A program made the position numbers and the translations under genes. The notes under the pieces are model-generated. The model was not told the DNA's origin. It did not search any database and saw only the letters and a program-made list of their open reading frames with translations. A stretch of DNA of 64,000 nt from JBJXFE01 sp046153875 (lineage in GTDB: Bacteria > Planctomycetota > Phycisphaerae > Phycisphaerales > UBA1924): the NCBI GenBank assembly GCA_046153875.1, contig JBJXFE010000042.1, positions 1 to 64,000 on the forward strand. The letters run 5' to 3'. Shown here piece by piece: positions 45,263 to 54,211 of the stretch. The stretch's first letter is position 1; every line of letters starts with the position of its first letter.

Positions 45263-46717
45263 TCACCGCTTGTCCGCGAGCTGCTCCTGGCGGATCTGCT
45301 CCTTGATCCGGTCCAGGTCCTCGTACGACGGGATGCCGTACTCCCCGAAGAACCGCGGCGTCAGCGCCTCCTCGAAGCGCTTCATCACGCGCTGCATTTC
45401 GGTAATCTTCGCCAGCCGCTTGCTCCGGGCCTGGCTGCGCTCCGTGAAGCCGCCCGGCTGCTCCACCTGCACCTGCCGGAACTCGTCCCACAGGCGTCGC
45501 AGATCCTTCTTGCCCTGGGTCAGCGCCTTCGTCCACCCGGTCGTGATCTGCGTCGAGCGGGAGTCCACCCGCTCATAGCTCCGCAGCACGCCCAGCTCGA
45601 AGAGCAGGTCGTCGAGCTTGTCCACGGTCCCCTTGGAGACCAGCAGCTTGCGGGCCAGGTCCGCCGTGAGCGTCAGCACGTCGTTGCCCGTGCCGATCAC
45701 CAGCTCGCGATCCGTGTCCTTCTTCGCGTCCTTGCCGTCGTCGGTCAGGAGGTTCTCGTTGGGGTTCTGTGGCTCGCGCTCGACGTACACCGGACGACCG
45801 CCCTCCAGGGCGTACGACAGCACAAACTCGACGCGGGTCATCGCCGTGATGAGCTTGGGGTCATACCCCCCGACGATCGCCCATCCCTGGGCGTGCCCCA
45901 GGCGCAGCGAGTACTGCTTCTGGCGGACGACCTCGTCGCCCGTCCCCCCGAACATCGTGCTCAGGTTCCCGATCCCGCCGATGCGGGCCTCGCTGGACAT
46001 GTAGATGTCCTTGCAGACGAACGGCAGGAACGCCCCGCCTCCCATCGCCTGCTTCACCCAGAACACCACCTTCGGCGGGTTGTCCCACTCCCGGGCCATC
46101 TCGCTCACGAAGATCGGCGTGATCTCCTCGGCCCGGAAGAGCTCGTCGAACGCCGCCGCGTCATCGGGCAGCTTCTCGAGCTCGTTGATCGCCCACTCGT
46201 TATCGAGCACGCAGATGATGATCTCGGCCTCGGCCTTCTTCGCGTCCTTCATCGCGTCGCGGATCGGCGTCTGCGTGATGTCCTCGCCGAACTTGCCCTT
46301 GAGGTCGATCACGTACACCTTCGCCGCCCCCGCCTCGGCCGGCTTCTTCGTCTTCACCGGGTCCTTCGCCGCCAGCGCCGGATCGGCGGGCTTGTCGACC
46401 TTGGCCGGATCGGCCGGCGCACCGCGCGTGACCTTCAGAATGTCCGCCTTGTCGAACCACTGGTCCGCGCTGATCCCGCGCGACACCACGCGGAACTTCA
46501 CCTGCGTGTCCGTCTCCTCGAGGACGGAGCCCTCGACGACGCGCCCGGTGCGGAGGATCAGCGTGTCGCCGGCCCCGGACGCGCTCGCCGTAGCGGCGGG
46601 CGCGGGCGCCGCGCCCACGCCGTCCGGCGCGATCACGGGCAAGACCGCCGCCGCCAACGCGACACCGACACGGGTCAGCCACGGAGCCGACGTCTTCGCG
46701 CAGTTGCTCGATGCCAT
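45263..46717 (-). CDS. Exported ClpP/NfeD-fold paralog lacking the nucleophile (B)
   Basis: A 484-residue exported protein. ATG 46717 with AAGGATC upstream starts a signal peptide ending near 35 (GVGAAP). ILRTGRVVEGSVLEE repeats the strand pair of gene A; the ClpP-like domain has KVYVIDLKGKFGEDI, AEIIICVLDNEWAINE and VVFWVKQAMGGGAFLPFVCKDIYMS. Here AMGGGAF replaces AISAAAM, so the serine is Gly. A lysine/alanine-rich linker (about 100-150) and a longer helical C-terminus set it apart. It is probably an inactive partner, chaperone or substrate-holder for gene A, 87 bases downstream. Confidence 0.78.
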   Translation of the reverse strand: MASSNCAKTSAPWLTRVGVALAAAVLPVIAPDGVGAAPAPAATASASGAGDTLILRTGRVVEGSVLEETDTQVKFRVVSRGISADQWFDKADILKVTRGAPADPAKVDKPADPALAAKDPVKTKKPAEAGAAKVYVIDLKGKFGEDITQTPIRDAMKDAKKAEAEIIICVLDNEWAINELEKLPDDAAAFDELFRAEEITPIFVSEMAREWDNPPKVVFWVKQAMGGGAFLPFVCKDIYMSSEARIGGIGNLSTMFGGTGDEVVRQKQYSLRLGHAQGWAIVGGYDPKLITAMTRVEFVLSYALEGGRPVYVEREPQNPNENLLTDDGKDAKKDTDRELVIGTGNDVLTLTADLARKLLVSKGTVDKLDDLLFELGVLRSYERVDSRSTQITTGWTKALTQGKKDLRRLWDEFRQVQVEQPGGFTERSQARSKRLAKITEMQRVMKRFEEALTPRFFGEYGIPSYEDLDRIKEQIRQEQLADKR

Positions 46718-46918
46718 GCTTCGATCCTTATACTCTGAGGAAACCTCTCGGCCACGAGCGGCGCCGGCCCCGCGCGGGACCCCCAGCCGCCTCGTTCCAC
46801 GCGCAACCGAACCCCGCCCGAACCACAACCTCGTCCACCTCACTACCTACCGCACGAAGAGTGTACCCGGAACGGCGATGGATGCCCAGACAAGCCCATA
46901 TACGAGTCCGACGCGCGA

Positions 46919-48196
46919 TTAGACGCCCGGTTTCAGTGCCAGTTCCCGCGCCTGCGCCGCCGTGCGCACCCCCCCCTCCAACTGGGCGTCGTACACGGCC
47001 TCCAGAATCCGCTTGAAACGCGGGCCGGGCTTCAGCCCCAGGGTGATCAACGCCTCCCCGTCGAGCAGCGGCGCGGGCGCCAACCCGCTCGGCGTCGCCG
47101 CCAGTTCCGCCACACGCCGGCGCACCCCCGCCCCCGCCCGCGGATCGCTGATCTCCAGCAGCATCAGGGCCGCGTCAAAACCCGGCGCCACCGCGAGCCG
47201 CTTCTGACGCGCGACCGAAAGACCCGGCCACGCGCCCCTGAGCACCGCGAGCCGATCCAGCGCCGCCGCCAGCGCCGAACGCTCCTCGTTGCTCAGGCAC
47301 AGCGCCCGAGCCCACCCGCGCGCCACGTCGTCGCCCGACGCTCCGCGGTCCAGCGCCCACGCCGCCAGGCACGCCGGGAACAGCGTGTCCGCGGGAAGCG
47401 CGCCGAGCACGCGCGAGCGGGCGCCCCCGGCGTGCGCCCCGTTCAGCACCGGCGCGTCGAGCCCGAAACCGGTCAGCAGGTCGATCGCGCGCCCGCGCGA
47501 CGGGTGCGCCATGATCCGGCGCAGCTCGTCGCCGACCCGCTCGCGGCTCACGCCCGACAGCTCCCGCGCGTGACGCCGGATCGCACCCGCCGTCGAGGGG
47601 TCGATCTCCAGCCCGAGCTTCGCCGACAGGCGCACCGCCCGCAGCGCCCTCAGGTGGTCTTCGCCCAGCCGCGCGTCGGCGTCACCCACGGCCCGCAGCA
47701 CGCGGGCCGCGATGTCCGCCAATCCGCCGACATAATCGATCACGCGACCGCGCGCCTCCGCGCCGGGCGCGAACGGGTCGAGGAACAGCGCGTTCACCGT
47801 GAAGTCGCGCCGCTTCGCGTCCGACTCGGGGTCGCTGAACCGCACCGAATCGGGGCGGCGCCGATCGGAGTACGGGCCGTCGGACCGGAACGTCGCGACC
47901 TCGACCGTGGCCCGCCCACGTCCACCGCCGTCTGTCCCCCCCCCCGCTCGCCCGGCGGGCAGCGTGACCAGCACGACGCCGAATGAAGCGCCCACCTCAT
48001 CGGTGCGCTTGAACAGCGCCCGGATACGGTCCGGCGTCGCGTCCGTCGCCACGTCGTAGTCCGTCGGGGCCAGCCCCAGCAACTCGTCGCGCACGCACCC
48101 GCCCGCGAAGTACGCCACGTGCCCGGCGCCGCGCAGCGTCGTCACGATCGCCGCCGCCGCCTCGCGGGCGTCTCCCGGGCTGGATGCGCGACCCAT
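46919..48196 (-). CDS. CCA-adding enzyme/poly(A) polymerase family protein
   Basis: A 425-residue class II nucleotidyltransferase. ATG 48196 begins the family's region; earlier frame is not homologous-looking. The nucleotidyltransferase head has FAGGCVRDELLGLAPTDYDVAT (GGxxRD and the metal-binding DxD) and RRDFTVNALF; the neck and body motif EDHLRALRAVRLSAKLGLEID is at about 190. An inserted glycine run (about 95-112) lies between two strands. It could add CCA to tRNA or poly(A) to RNA; no second copy in the window allows a choice. It runs in line after the PhoX gene. Confidence 0.85.
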   Translation of the reverse strand: MGRASSPGDAREAAAAIVTTLRGAGHVAYFAGGCVRDELLGLAPTDYDVATDATPDRIRALFKRTDEVGASFGVVLVTLPAGRAGGGTDGGGRGRATVEVATFRSDGPYSDRRRPDSVRFSDPESDAKRRDFTVNALFLDPFAPGAEARGRVIDYVGGLADIAARVLRAVGDADARLGEDHLRALRAVRLSAKLGLEIDPSTAGAIRRHARELSGVSRERVGDELRRIMAHPSRGRAIDLLTGFGLDAPVLNGAHAGGARSRVLGALPADTLFPACLAAWALDRGASGDDVARGWARALCLSNEERSALAAALDRLAVLRGAWPGLSVARQKRLAVAPGFDAALMLLEISDPRAGAGVRRRVAELAATPSGLAPAPLLDGEALITLGLKPGPRFKRILEAVYDAQLEGGVRTAAQARELALKPGV

Positions 48197-48261
48197 GCCC
48201 CAGTCTACGACCGCCCCCGCGAACCCGCCCCGCTCGTACTCCGTCCCTCCGTCCCTTCCCG

Positions 48262-49668
48262 TCACGTCCTCCACGGCCCCCGCACCGCCAGCGTCGAGCC
48301 CGGGTTCTGGATGTTCACGAACAGCGTAGACCCGTCGGGCGAGAACGTCGCCCCCGCGAACTCCGAGGTTCCTCCGACGTGCCGCGCGAACGTGTACACC
48401 TCGCCGCCCGGCGTGATCCCCAGCAGCCGGTTGTCCTTCAGGTTGTCCTCGCACGCGATCATGTCGCCCCACGGCGCGAACGTCACGTTGTCCGCGTTGT
48501 GCAGGATCGTCGCGTCGTCCGGCTCGATGAACAGCTCAAGCCGCCCCGGGGCCGCCGCCTCCCCGGTGGTCCCCTCCGCCGCGCTCGGGCGGTACCGCCA
48601 GACCTGCCCGGCCTGCTCACCGCCGCCGTTGGTGCAGACCCAGTAGACCCCGTCGCTCCCGGTCCACATCCCCTCGCCGCGCGCGAACACCGCCGCCCCC
48701 GCCGCGGCCCCGCGCTGCCGCAGATCGTCGTCGGGCGCGTGGATGTCGCGCAGGTCGATCCATTCGGCGTCGAACCCGTCTCCGGGCAGGATGGTCCGCC
48801 CGCCCCCGCCGATCTCCCGTTTCCAGTTCCGCGTGTCGAGCGCGGCCTTGCCGCGCACCGCGAGCGCCTGGAGCCGCCCGCCCGCCGCGAGCCGCCCCCT
48901 CTGGGCGGGGATGAACCGGTAGATCAACCCGTCGCCCCTGTCTTCCGTCAGAAACACGACGCCGCTCCGCGCGTCCACCGCGACGGCCTCGTGGTTGAAC
49001 CGCCCCATGGCCTGCAGCGGCCGCGCCTCCGCGAGCGCCGGTTCGACTGTCGGCGTCACCTCGAACACGAACCCGTGGCTTTTCTCGTACATCCCGCCCG
49101 GGCCGGTCGCGCCGTGGACGTCCTCCTCGCACGAGAGCCACGTGCCCCACGGAGTCGGGCCGCCCGCGCAGTTGCGGAGCGTCCCGGCCAGGCTCAGGAA
49201 CTCCCGCACCAGCGTCCCCCCCCCCGTGCGCGTGTCATAGACGACCGTCGTCGTTCCGCCGGGCGCGGGCGTGCGCCCGAACCCCCGGTCGTACACCCGG
49301 CGCGGATCGACCCTGGAAAGGCGCTCGGCGCGCGGACCGAACGGAGTCCCGTCGGTCCATTCACTCTCGTTCTCGTGGTTGCGCACCAGCAGCGTCAGCC
49401 CGTCCGGCCCCGCGAACGCGGCCATGCCGTCGTGACGACCCGGCACGAGCAGCCCGTCCGCCATCTCCGTGCCCACGCGCGAGAACACCGTATAGGTGAA
49501 CCCGGCGGGCAGGTCGATCAGCCCCGCCGCGTCCTTCACCAGCGGCCCGTACCCCGCGCGCACCCGGCGCGGCAGCGCCCAGCCCCGCCCCATCGCCGCA
49601 TGCAGGCCGGCGAACCCGGCCCCGACCGCCGCCGCCCGAACCATGAACGCCCGGCGCGAAATCGACAT
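48262..49668 (-). CDS. PhoX-like phosphatase (DUF839), Tat-exported
   Basis: A 468-residue protein. ATG 49668, rather than the TTG 18 bases earlier, has GGGAGC in front and gives the twin-arginine start SISRRAFMVRAAAVGAG; export folded by Tat is expected. The body has the DUF839/PhoX blocks VRNHENES, TTTVVYD, GTLRNCAGGPTPWGTWLSCEED, and GRFNHEAVAVDARSGVVFLTEDRG. PhoX binds calcium and iron-type cofactors and takes phosphate from esters. The C-terminal part closes with SPDGSTLFVNIQNPG. It may serve phosphorus supply; no Pho box was identified. Confidence 0.88.
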   Translation of the reverse strand: MSISRRAFMVRAAAVGAGFAGLHAAMGRGWALPRRVRAGYGPLVKDAAGLIDLPAGFTYTVFSRVGTEMADGLLVPGRHDGMAAFAGPDGLTLLVRNHENESEWTDGTPFGPRAERLSRVDPRRVYDRGFGRTPAPGGTTTVVYDTRTGGGTLVREFLSLAGTLRNCAGGPTPWGTWLSCEEDVHGATGPGGMYEKSHGFVFEVTPTVEPALAEARPLQAMGRFNHEAVAVDARSGVVFLTEDRGDGLIYRFIPAQRGRLAAGGRLQALAVRGKAALDTRNWKREIGGGGRTILPGDGFDAEWIDLRDIHAPDDDLRQRGAAAGAAVFARGEGMWTGSDGVYWVCTNGGGEQAGQVWRYRPSAAEGTTGEAAAPGRLELFIEPDDATILHNADNVTFAPWGDMIACEDNLKDNRLLGITPGGEVYTFARHVGGTSEFAGATFSPDGSTLFVNIQNPGSTLAVRGPWRT

Positions 49669-49710
49669 GCGCTGCTCCCGCCCCAACCATGCGCCGCGCT
49701 CGCGCGCGAA

Positions 49711-50082
49711 TCAACTCAACGCCGCGCGCGCCTCATCGAGAAACTCCACCGCGCGCCGCAGGTGCGGGATCACGATCGACCCGCCCACGATCAGCGCCAC
49801 GTCGAACACCTCCCACAGCTCCTCGTCGCTCGCGCCGGCCTTCACGCACTGATCGACGTGGTACGCCACGCAGTCGTCGCACCGCAGCACCATCGACGCG
49901 ACCAGCCCGAGCAACTCCTTGGTCTTCGCGTCCAGCGCGCCCGCCTGGTACGTCTGCGTGTCGAGCGAGAAGAACCGCTTGGTCACCAGCGTTCCGCCGG
50001 GACTCGTTCCGCCCGCCCCGGCGCCGAGAATCCGCTCGTTCATCCGCGCGCGATACTCCTGGAACTGCTCATAGCGTGACAT
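49711..50082 (-). CDS. Carboxymuconolactone decarboxylase/AhpD-like protein
   Basis: A 123-residue alpha-helical protein. ATG 50082 starts MSRYEQFQEYRARMNERI. The CxxC redox-type motif with its helix is LRCDDCVAYHVDQCVKAG (about 68-85), as in AhpD-like and gamma-carboxymuconolactone decarboxylase folds, which form trimers or hexamers. It may reduce peroxide or act in aromatic breakdown; nothing next to it decides this. It is divergent from bamA, 79 bases away, and is 42 bases before the PhoX gene on the same strand. Confidence 0.85.
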   Translation of the reverse strand: MSRYEQFQEYRARMNERILGAGAGGTSPGGTLVTKRFFSLDTQTYQAGALDAKTKELLGLVASMVLRCDDCVAYHVDQCVKAGASDEELWEVFDVALIVGGSIVIPHLRRAVEFLDEARAALS

Positions 50083-50161
50083 GCCCACAATGTACCCGTC
50101 CCCCGACGAATGAGGACGCCCGCGTTGTGGCCCGACCCCGGACCCGATATCGTCCCCGCTC

Positions 50162-52726
50162 GTGAACACACCGCCCGGACGATCCACAGGCGAGCGGCGG
50201 CGTGGGCGGCGGCTGCGCGCGGCGCTCACGGCGGGCTGTCTCACCCTCGCCCCGGCGACCACCCACGCCCAGGACGCGCCGCCCCCGGCGCCCGAGCCCG
50301 CCCCCGCCGACCCCACCGACCCCACCGATCCGCACGAAGGCCGCCTCCTCCGCGAGGTCCGTCTCCTCCGCCCCGTGCCCGGCGCCGCCGAAGGCCTCGG
50401 CCCCGTCTCAACCCGGGCCGAGCAGTTCGGGCGCAACCAGATCCGCTCCGAGCCCGGGCGCCCCTACCGCAGGCAAACCGTCGTCGAGGATGTCGGCCGG
50501 CTCTCGCGCATTGGCCGCTTCCGCACGGTGGACAGCCTCATCGAGCCGCGGGCCGACGGCACGCTCATCCTCACCTTCGTCGTCGAGGAGCAGGCGATCG
50601 TCGAGGATGTCCAGTGCGTCGGCAACCGCCTCCTCACCGACCAGCAGCTCCTGGCCGAGGCGGACATCCTCATCGGCACGCCCGTGGACCCCGCCCAGAT
50701 CGAGCGCGCCGCCCGGCGCATCGAGGACCTGTACCGCGACGAGGGGTACTCCCTGGCCCGGGTGAACGCCGACGCCGACGCCCTCGAAGACACCGGCGTG
50801 CTCATCCTCCGCGTCCGCGAGGGGGACCGGGTCAAGGTCACGGATATCCGCTTCGAGGGGAACACCGCGTTCACGCCGCGCGAGCTCAAGACCGCGATCC
50901 GATCGCGGGTCGCCTTCCCGATCCTCGAGACCGGCCCCCTCGACAACGACGCCCTCGCCGAGGACGCCGCCTCGATCGTCGCCTTCTACCGCGACCGCGG
51001 ATACCTCGACGCCCGCGCCGACCGGCGCGTCCAGCTCTCCCCCGACAACCGCGAGGCCATCGTCACCTTCCTCGTCGAAGAGGGCCCCGTCTACACCCTG
51101 CGCGGCGTGCGTGTCCGCTACACCGACCGCACGACGGTCGAGCGGTACATGCTCGACGTGCTCAACGACCCGGGGGCGAAGCTCCGGCACGTCACGCCCG
51201 AGCAGGCCCGCCTCGTCGGCGCCGGCGTCTATGACGAGGCCCAGGTCGCCGGGCTCATGGAGGTCAAGCCCGGCGATGTGTACGGCGTCCGCAAGATCGA
51301 GCAGAGCGTGCGCGCGATCGCCGAGGCCTACGGGCGCATGGGCTACAAGGACGCCCGCGTCGAGCTCCGGCGCGAGCTGCGCGAGCTCGAACGCCCGGAG
51401 GTGGACATCATCCTCTTCGTGGTCGAGGGGAAGCCGTTCAAGACCGGCGAGATCATCATCCAGGGGAACGAGATCACCAGGAACGCCGTCATCGCCCGCC
51501 AGGTCCAGGTCAGGCCGGGCCGCCCGCTCGACATGACCGCGATCGAGGACACGCGCCTGCGCCTCCAGCAGACGCGCCTCTTCGACCCCCAGCCGGGCAA
51601 GATCACCGTCACGCCCCAGCCGCCGGTGGACGGGCACAGCGACGTCCTCATCGAGGTCGCCGAGACCAACACCGGCTCCATCAACTTCGGCGTGGGCGTC
51701 AACTCCGACGCCGGCGTCATCGGCACGCTCTCCCTCCGCCAGCAGAACTTCGACCTGTTCAATATCCCCACGTCGTGGGACGAGGTCTTCGGGGGCGGGG
51801 CCTTCCGCGGCGCGGGGCAGAGCTTCGACATCACCCTCCAGCCCGGCGATCGCAGCCAGGAATACTCCGTCGGGCTCACCGAGCCGTACTTCCTCGAATC
51901 GGACTACTCCCTGAGCGGGCGCGCCTTCTACCAGTCGCGGATCTTCGAGGACTACGACGTGCAGAAGTTCGGCGGGCGGTTCGAGCTGGCCCGCCGGTTC
52001 GGGTCGCGCCTGCGCGCCGGCATCACCTTCCGCAACGAGTGGGCCCAGCTCACCGACATCGACGCCGACGCCCCGGTGGACTTCTTCGACGTGGAGGACC
52101 GCCGCCTCATCAGCGGCCTCGGCCTCGCCCTGTCCCGGTCCACCACCGACCGCCCCATCGTCCCGTCGCGCGGCACGCGCCTCTCCGGCTCCGTCGAGCA
52201 GGTCGGCATCCTCGACAACGAAGTGACGTTCACCCGCTTCAGCGCCGACTACTCCGCCTACTTCACGCTCAACGAGTCGTTCGAGGGGCTGCGCACCATC
52301 CTGGCCCTGAACCTCAAGGCCGACTGGATCCCGCAGGACCCCGACGACGTCCCCACCTACGAGCGGTTCTCCCTCGGCGGGCGCACGCTCCGCGGCCTCG
52401 ACTTCCGCACGGTTTCGCCGCGCAGCGTTCAGCAGAACGGCCTGCCCTCCGACGACCCCGTCGGCGGTCTCTTCTCCTTCTTCGCCGGCGCGGAGGTCCA
52501 GGTCCCGCTGCACGAGGTCGTCGGCCTCGCCTTGTTCGTGGACACCGGCACCGTCCTGAACGATCCCGGCTTCGACGACTACCGCGTCACCGCAGGTCTG
52601 GGCCTGCGGCTGAGCGTCCCCGCGCTGACGCAGATCCCGCTCGCCTTCGACTTCGGGTTCCCGCTGCTCAAGGCCGACCAGGACGATGAGTTGCTGTTCA
52701 CGTTCTCGCTGGATATCCCGTATTGA
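50162..52726 (+). CDS. bamA: Outer membrane assembly factor BamA
   Basis: An 854-residue Omp85-family protein. The GTG start gives a signal peptide ending near 37 (THAQDA), then a Pro/Asp-rich linker. Five POTRA domains fill about 60-480; the usual third-strand GN pattern appears in VQCVGNRLLT, IRFEGNTAFT and IIQGNEIT. The C-terminal beta-barrel (about 490-854) has the surface-antigen signature, including RGTRLSGSVEQ, FSLGGRTLRGLDFR and an end in TFSLDIPY, a terminal aromatic as BamA requires. It shows that the cell builds an outer membrane. It has no lptD, skp or fabZ neighbours. Confidence 0.94.
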   Translation: MNTPPGRSTGERRRGRRLRAALTAGCLTLAPATTHAQDAPPPAPEPAPADPTDPTDPHEGRLLREVRLLRPVPGAAEGLGPVSTRAEQFGRNQIRSEPGRPYRRQTVVEDVGRLSRIGRFRTVDSLIEPRADGTLILTFVVEEQAIVEDVQCVGNRLLTDQQLLAEADILIGTPVDPAQIERAARRIEDLYRDEGYSLARVNADADALEDTGVLILRVREGDRVKVTDIRFEGNTAFTPRELKTAIRSRVAFPILETGPLDNDALAEDAASIVAFYRDRGYLDARADRRVQLSPDNREAIVTFLVEEGPVYTLRGVRVRYTDRTTVERYMLDVLNDPGAKLRHVTPEQARLVGAGVYDEAQVAGLMEVKPGDVYGVRKIEQSVRAIAEAYGRMGYKDARVELRRELRELERPEVDIILFVVEGKPFKTGEIIIQGNEITRNAVIARQVQVRPGRPLDMTAIEDTRLRLQQTRLFDPQPGKITVTPQPPVDGHSDVLIEVAETNTGSINFGVGVNSDAGVIGTLSLRQQNFDLFNIPTSWDEVFGGGAFRGAGQSFDITLQPGDRSQEYSVGLTEPYFLESDYSLSGRAFYQSRIFEDYDVQKFGGRFELARRFGSRLRAGITFRNEWAQLTDIDADAPVDFFDVEDRRLISGLGLALSRSTTDRPIVPSRGTRLSGSVEQVGILDNEVTFTRFSADYSAYFTLNESFEGLRTILALNLKADWIPQDPDDVPTYERFSLGGRTLRGLDFRTVSPRSVQQNGLPSDDPVGGLFSFFAGAEVQVPLHEVVGLALFVDTGTVLNDPGFDDYRVTAGLGLRLSVPALTQIPLAFDFGFPLLKADQDDELLFTFSLDIPY

Positions 52727-53218
52727 CGGGGGACAGGGGCGAGGGGACAGGACAGCGGGCAACTGGCAACTGGCAACTGGCGATCCAACCCTGCCGCGGC
52801 TCGTGGCACGGGCGTCCCGGTCAGCTCGTCGACCAGCGCTTGTGGTGCAGGCATCCCTGCCTGCGCCCATCAAGCCGCGGAGCGGCGCCAGCGCGTAGCC
52901 CGGGGTGAGTTAAAACCCCGGGTACGCCGGAGTCCTCATCACCGAGCCCCGCAAGGGGCGCCACATTGGTTTCCACTTCGCCCACAGCGGCGATCCCCCC
53001 CTACCCCGCCTCTCTGTTGACCTCACCGCACGGCGCATTGCAGCGCCAAGACGAACGCTCCCACCTCATCCCGGGGCGTCGTGTGACGTCCAATCGCCGG
53101 CGTCCTAGTCAAGCGAAGCTGCCTGCAAGAAGACTGCGATTCTCACAGCGGAAGTTCTGCGGTGCAGGAGGGAAGCCCCCTCTACAAATCCTCCCGGAGG
53201 AGGGGGAAGAGAGGGATT
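52727..53218. other. Gene-free repeat-rich gap
   Basis: No gene is supported. The gap begins with a tandem 7-base repeat (AACTGGC three times, 52761-52781), then a palindrome cluster at about 52872-52959, then unstructured sequence with small GA-rich blocks near 53195. It looks like a site of repeat accumulation. Confidence 0.6.
52872..52959. repeat. REP-like palindrome cluster
   Basis: CCCGGGGT (52899) with ACCCCGGG (52922) makes an 8-bp hairpin, GCCCC/GGGGC at 52946-52959 a second one, and CCGCGGAGCGG near 52874 is a third. Repeated intergenic palindromes with GTAGCCCGGGG are a common style of bacterial REP element. No RAYT transposase is in the window. Confidence 0.5.
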
Positions 53219-54175
53219 TCAGATTTGAGACTTAAGAGGCGGGACGAGGTCTCGCCTGACGAACACATCGTCATCGACATGCTTGAAGCCCAGCTTCTCG
53301 AGCGGAGCCTTGCGGGCCTCGCCGCCGGGGCGGATGGTGAAGTAGAGCTCGCCGGCCCCGCCCCTCACCAACGCCGCGGCCGCGGCGTCTATCGCGCCCA
53401 CCACGCGTTCGAACCCGGCCGGCGTCGCGTAGAACATCTTCACCTCGGCCCAGGGCGTGCGCACCTCGATCGCAAAGGCACCGGCGCCCTTCACGATCCA
53501 CGCGCCCTCCCACTCCGCCCAGCCGCCCTTGAATCGCGCGCGGACGCCCTTGGCGTCGGGGTTAGGCTTGATGGAGGTCGGGTCCGACGCGGCGAGCTCC
53601 ACGACCTCGTCGATGTGGGCGTCGGTGAGCTTCTCACAGTCGTTGACACTTTGCGCGACGCCGGCGCTCTGACCACGGGCAACCGCGGAGCCGGTAGCCC
53701 GTGGCACGAGGGGGCGTGCCATGATGGGGTCGGCCCAGGCCTCGCGCCAGCCGCGCTCGCGGAAGAAGGTGTGGTGGTGCGTCCACGAGCGGCGGAAGCG
53801 CTGGATGTAGAAGTCGATCTTCTGGCCCGCGTAGACGCCCGGCGTGGCCGCGAGCATGCGGTCGTACAGCTCGCGCTCCAAGGCCCCGTCCCGCGGCCAG
53901 GTCCACGGGAAGCCGAAGGGGACGGCCATGCCGAGGGTCTTCCACTGGAAGGGGTCGTGCGTGCCGATGTAGCCGACGACCTGCCCGCCCGGCCCACCCC
54001 GCTCGGCGAACAGGCGCGACCCGGGAAACTTCGGCGCGTGAGCGCTGATGTGGCGGACGTTGGTTTCGGTGGAGCTCCAGGCGAAAGGGAGGCCCGCCGT
54101 GGCGGCGGTCCAGATGCGGTACTGGTGGTCGAGGTCTTCGGGGCCGTTGAAGGTGCGGAATGAGAGGGCGATGAT
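53219..54175 (-). CDS. Acetyltransferase-like protein with no ordinary start codon
   Basis: A 318-residue open frame. Protein-like sequence begins at ATC ATC (54175 and 54172): ALSFRTFNGPEDLDHQYRIW, GLPFAWSSTETNVRHIS and QVVGYIGTHDPFQWKTLG precede the first ATG at 53929, and a TGA at 54187 closes the frame upstream. AGGGAG lies three bases before the first ATC. Inside this region there is no ATG, GTG or TTG, so either ATC is used or the true start is in another frame: an ATG at 54212 overlaps the MscS stop (TGATG) but is out of frame by one. The later part reads like a GNAT or related alpha/beta domain (GAWIVKGAGAFAIEVRTPW, PLEKLGFKHVDDDVFVRRD). Function not assigned. Confidence 0.6.
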   Translation of the reverse strand: MIALSFRTFNGPEDLDHQYRIWTAATAGLPFAWSSTETNVRHISAHAPKFPGSRLFAERGGPGGQVVGYIGTHDPFQWKTLGMAVPFGFPWTWPRDGALERELYDRMLAATPGVYAGQKIDFYIQRFRRSWTHHHTFFRERGWREAWADPIMARPLVPRATGSAVARGQSAGVAQSVNDCEKLTDAHIDEVVELAASDPTSIKPNPDAKGVRARFKGGWAEWEGAWIVKGAGAFAIEVRTPWAEVKMFYATPAGFERVVGAIDAAAAALVRGGAGELYFTIRPGGEARKAPLEKLGFKHVDDDVFVRRDLVPPLKSQI

Positions 54176-54211
54176 GTGCTCCCTTCAGAGAAGGGTATCG
54201 ACGGTGCTGCA

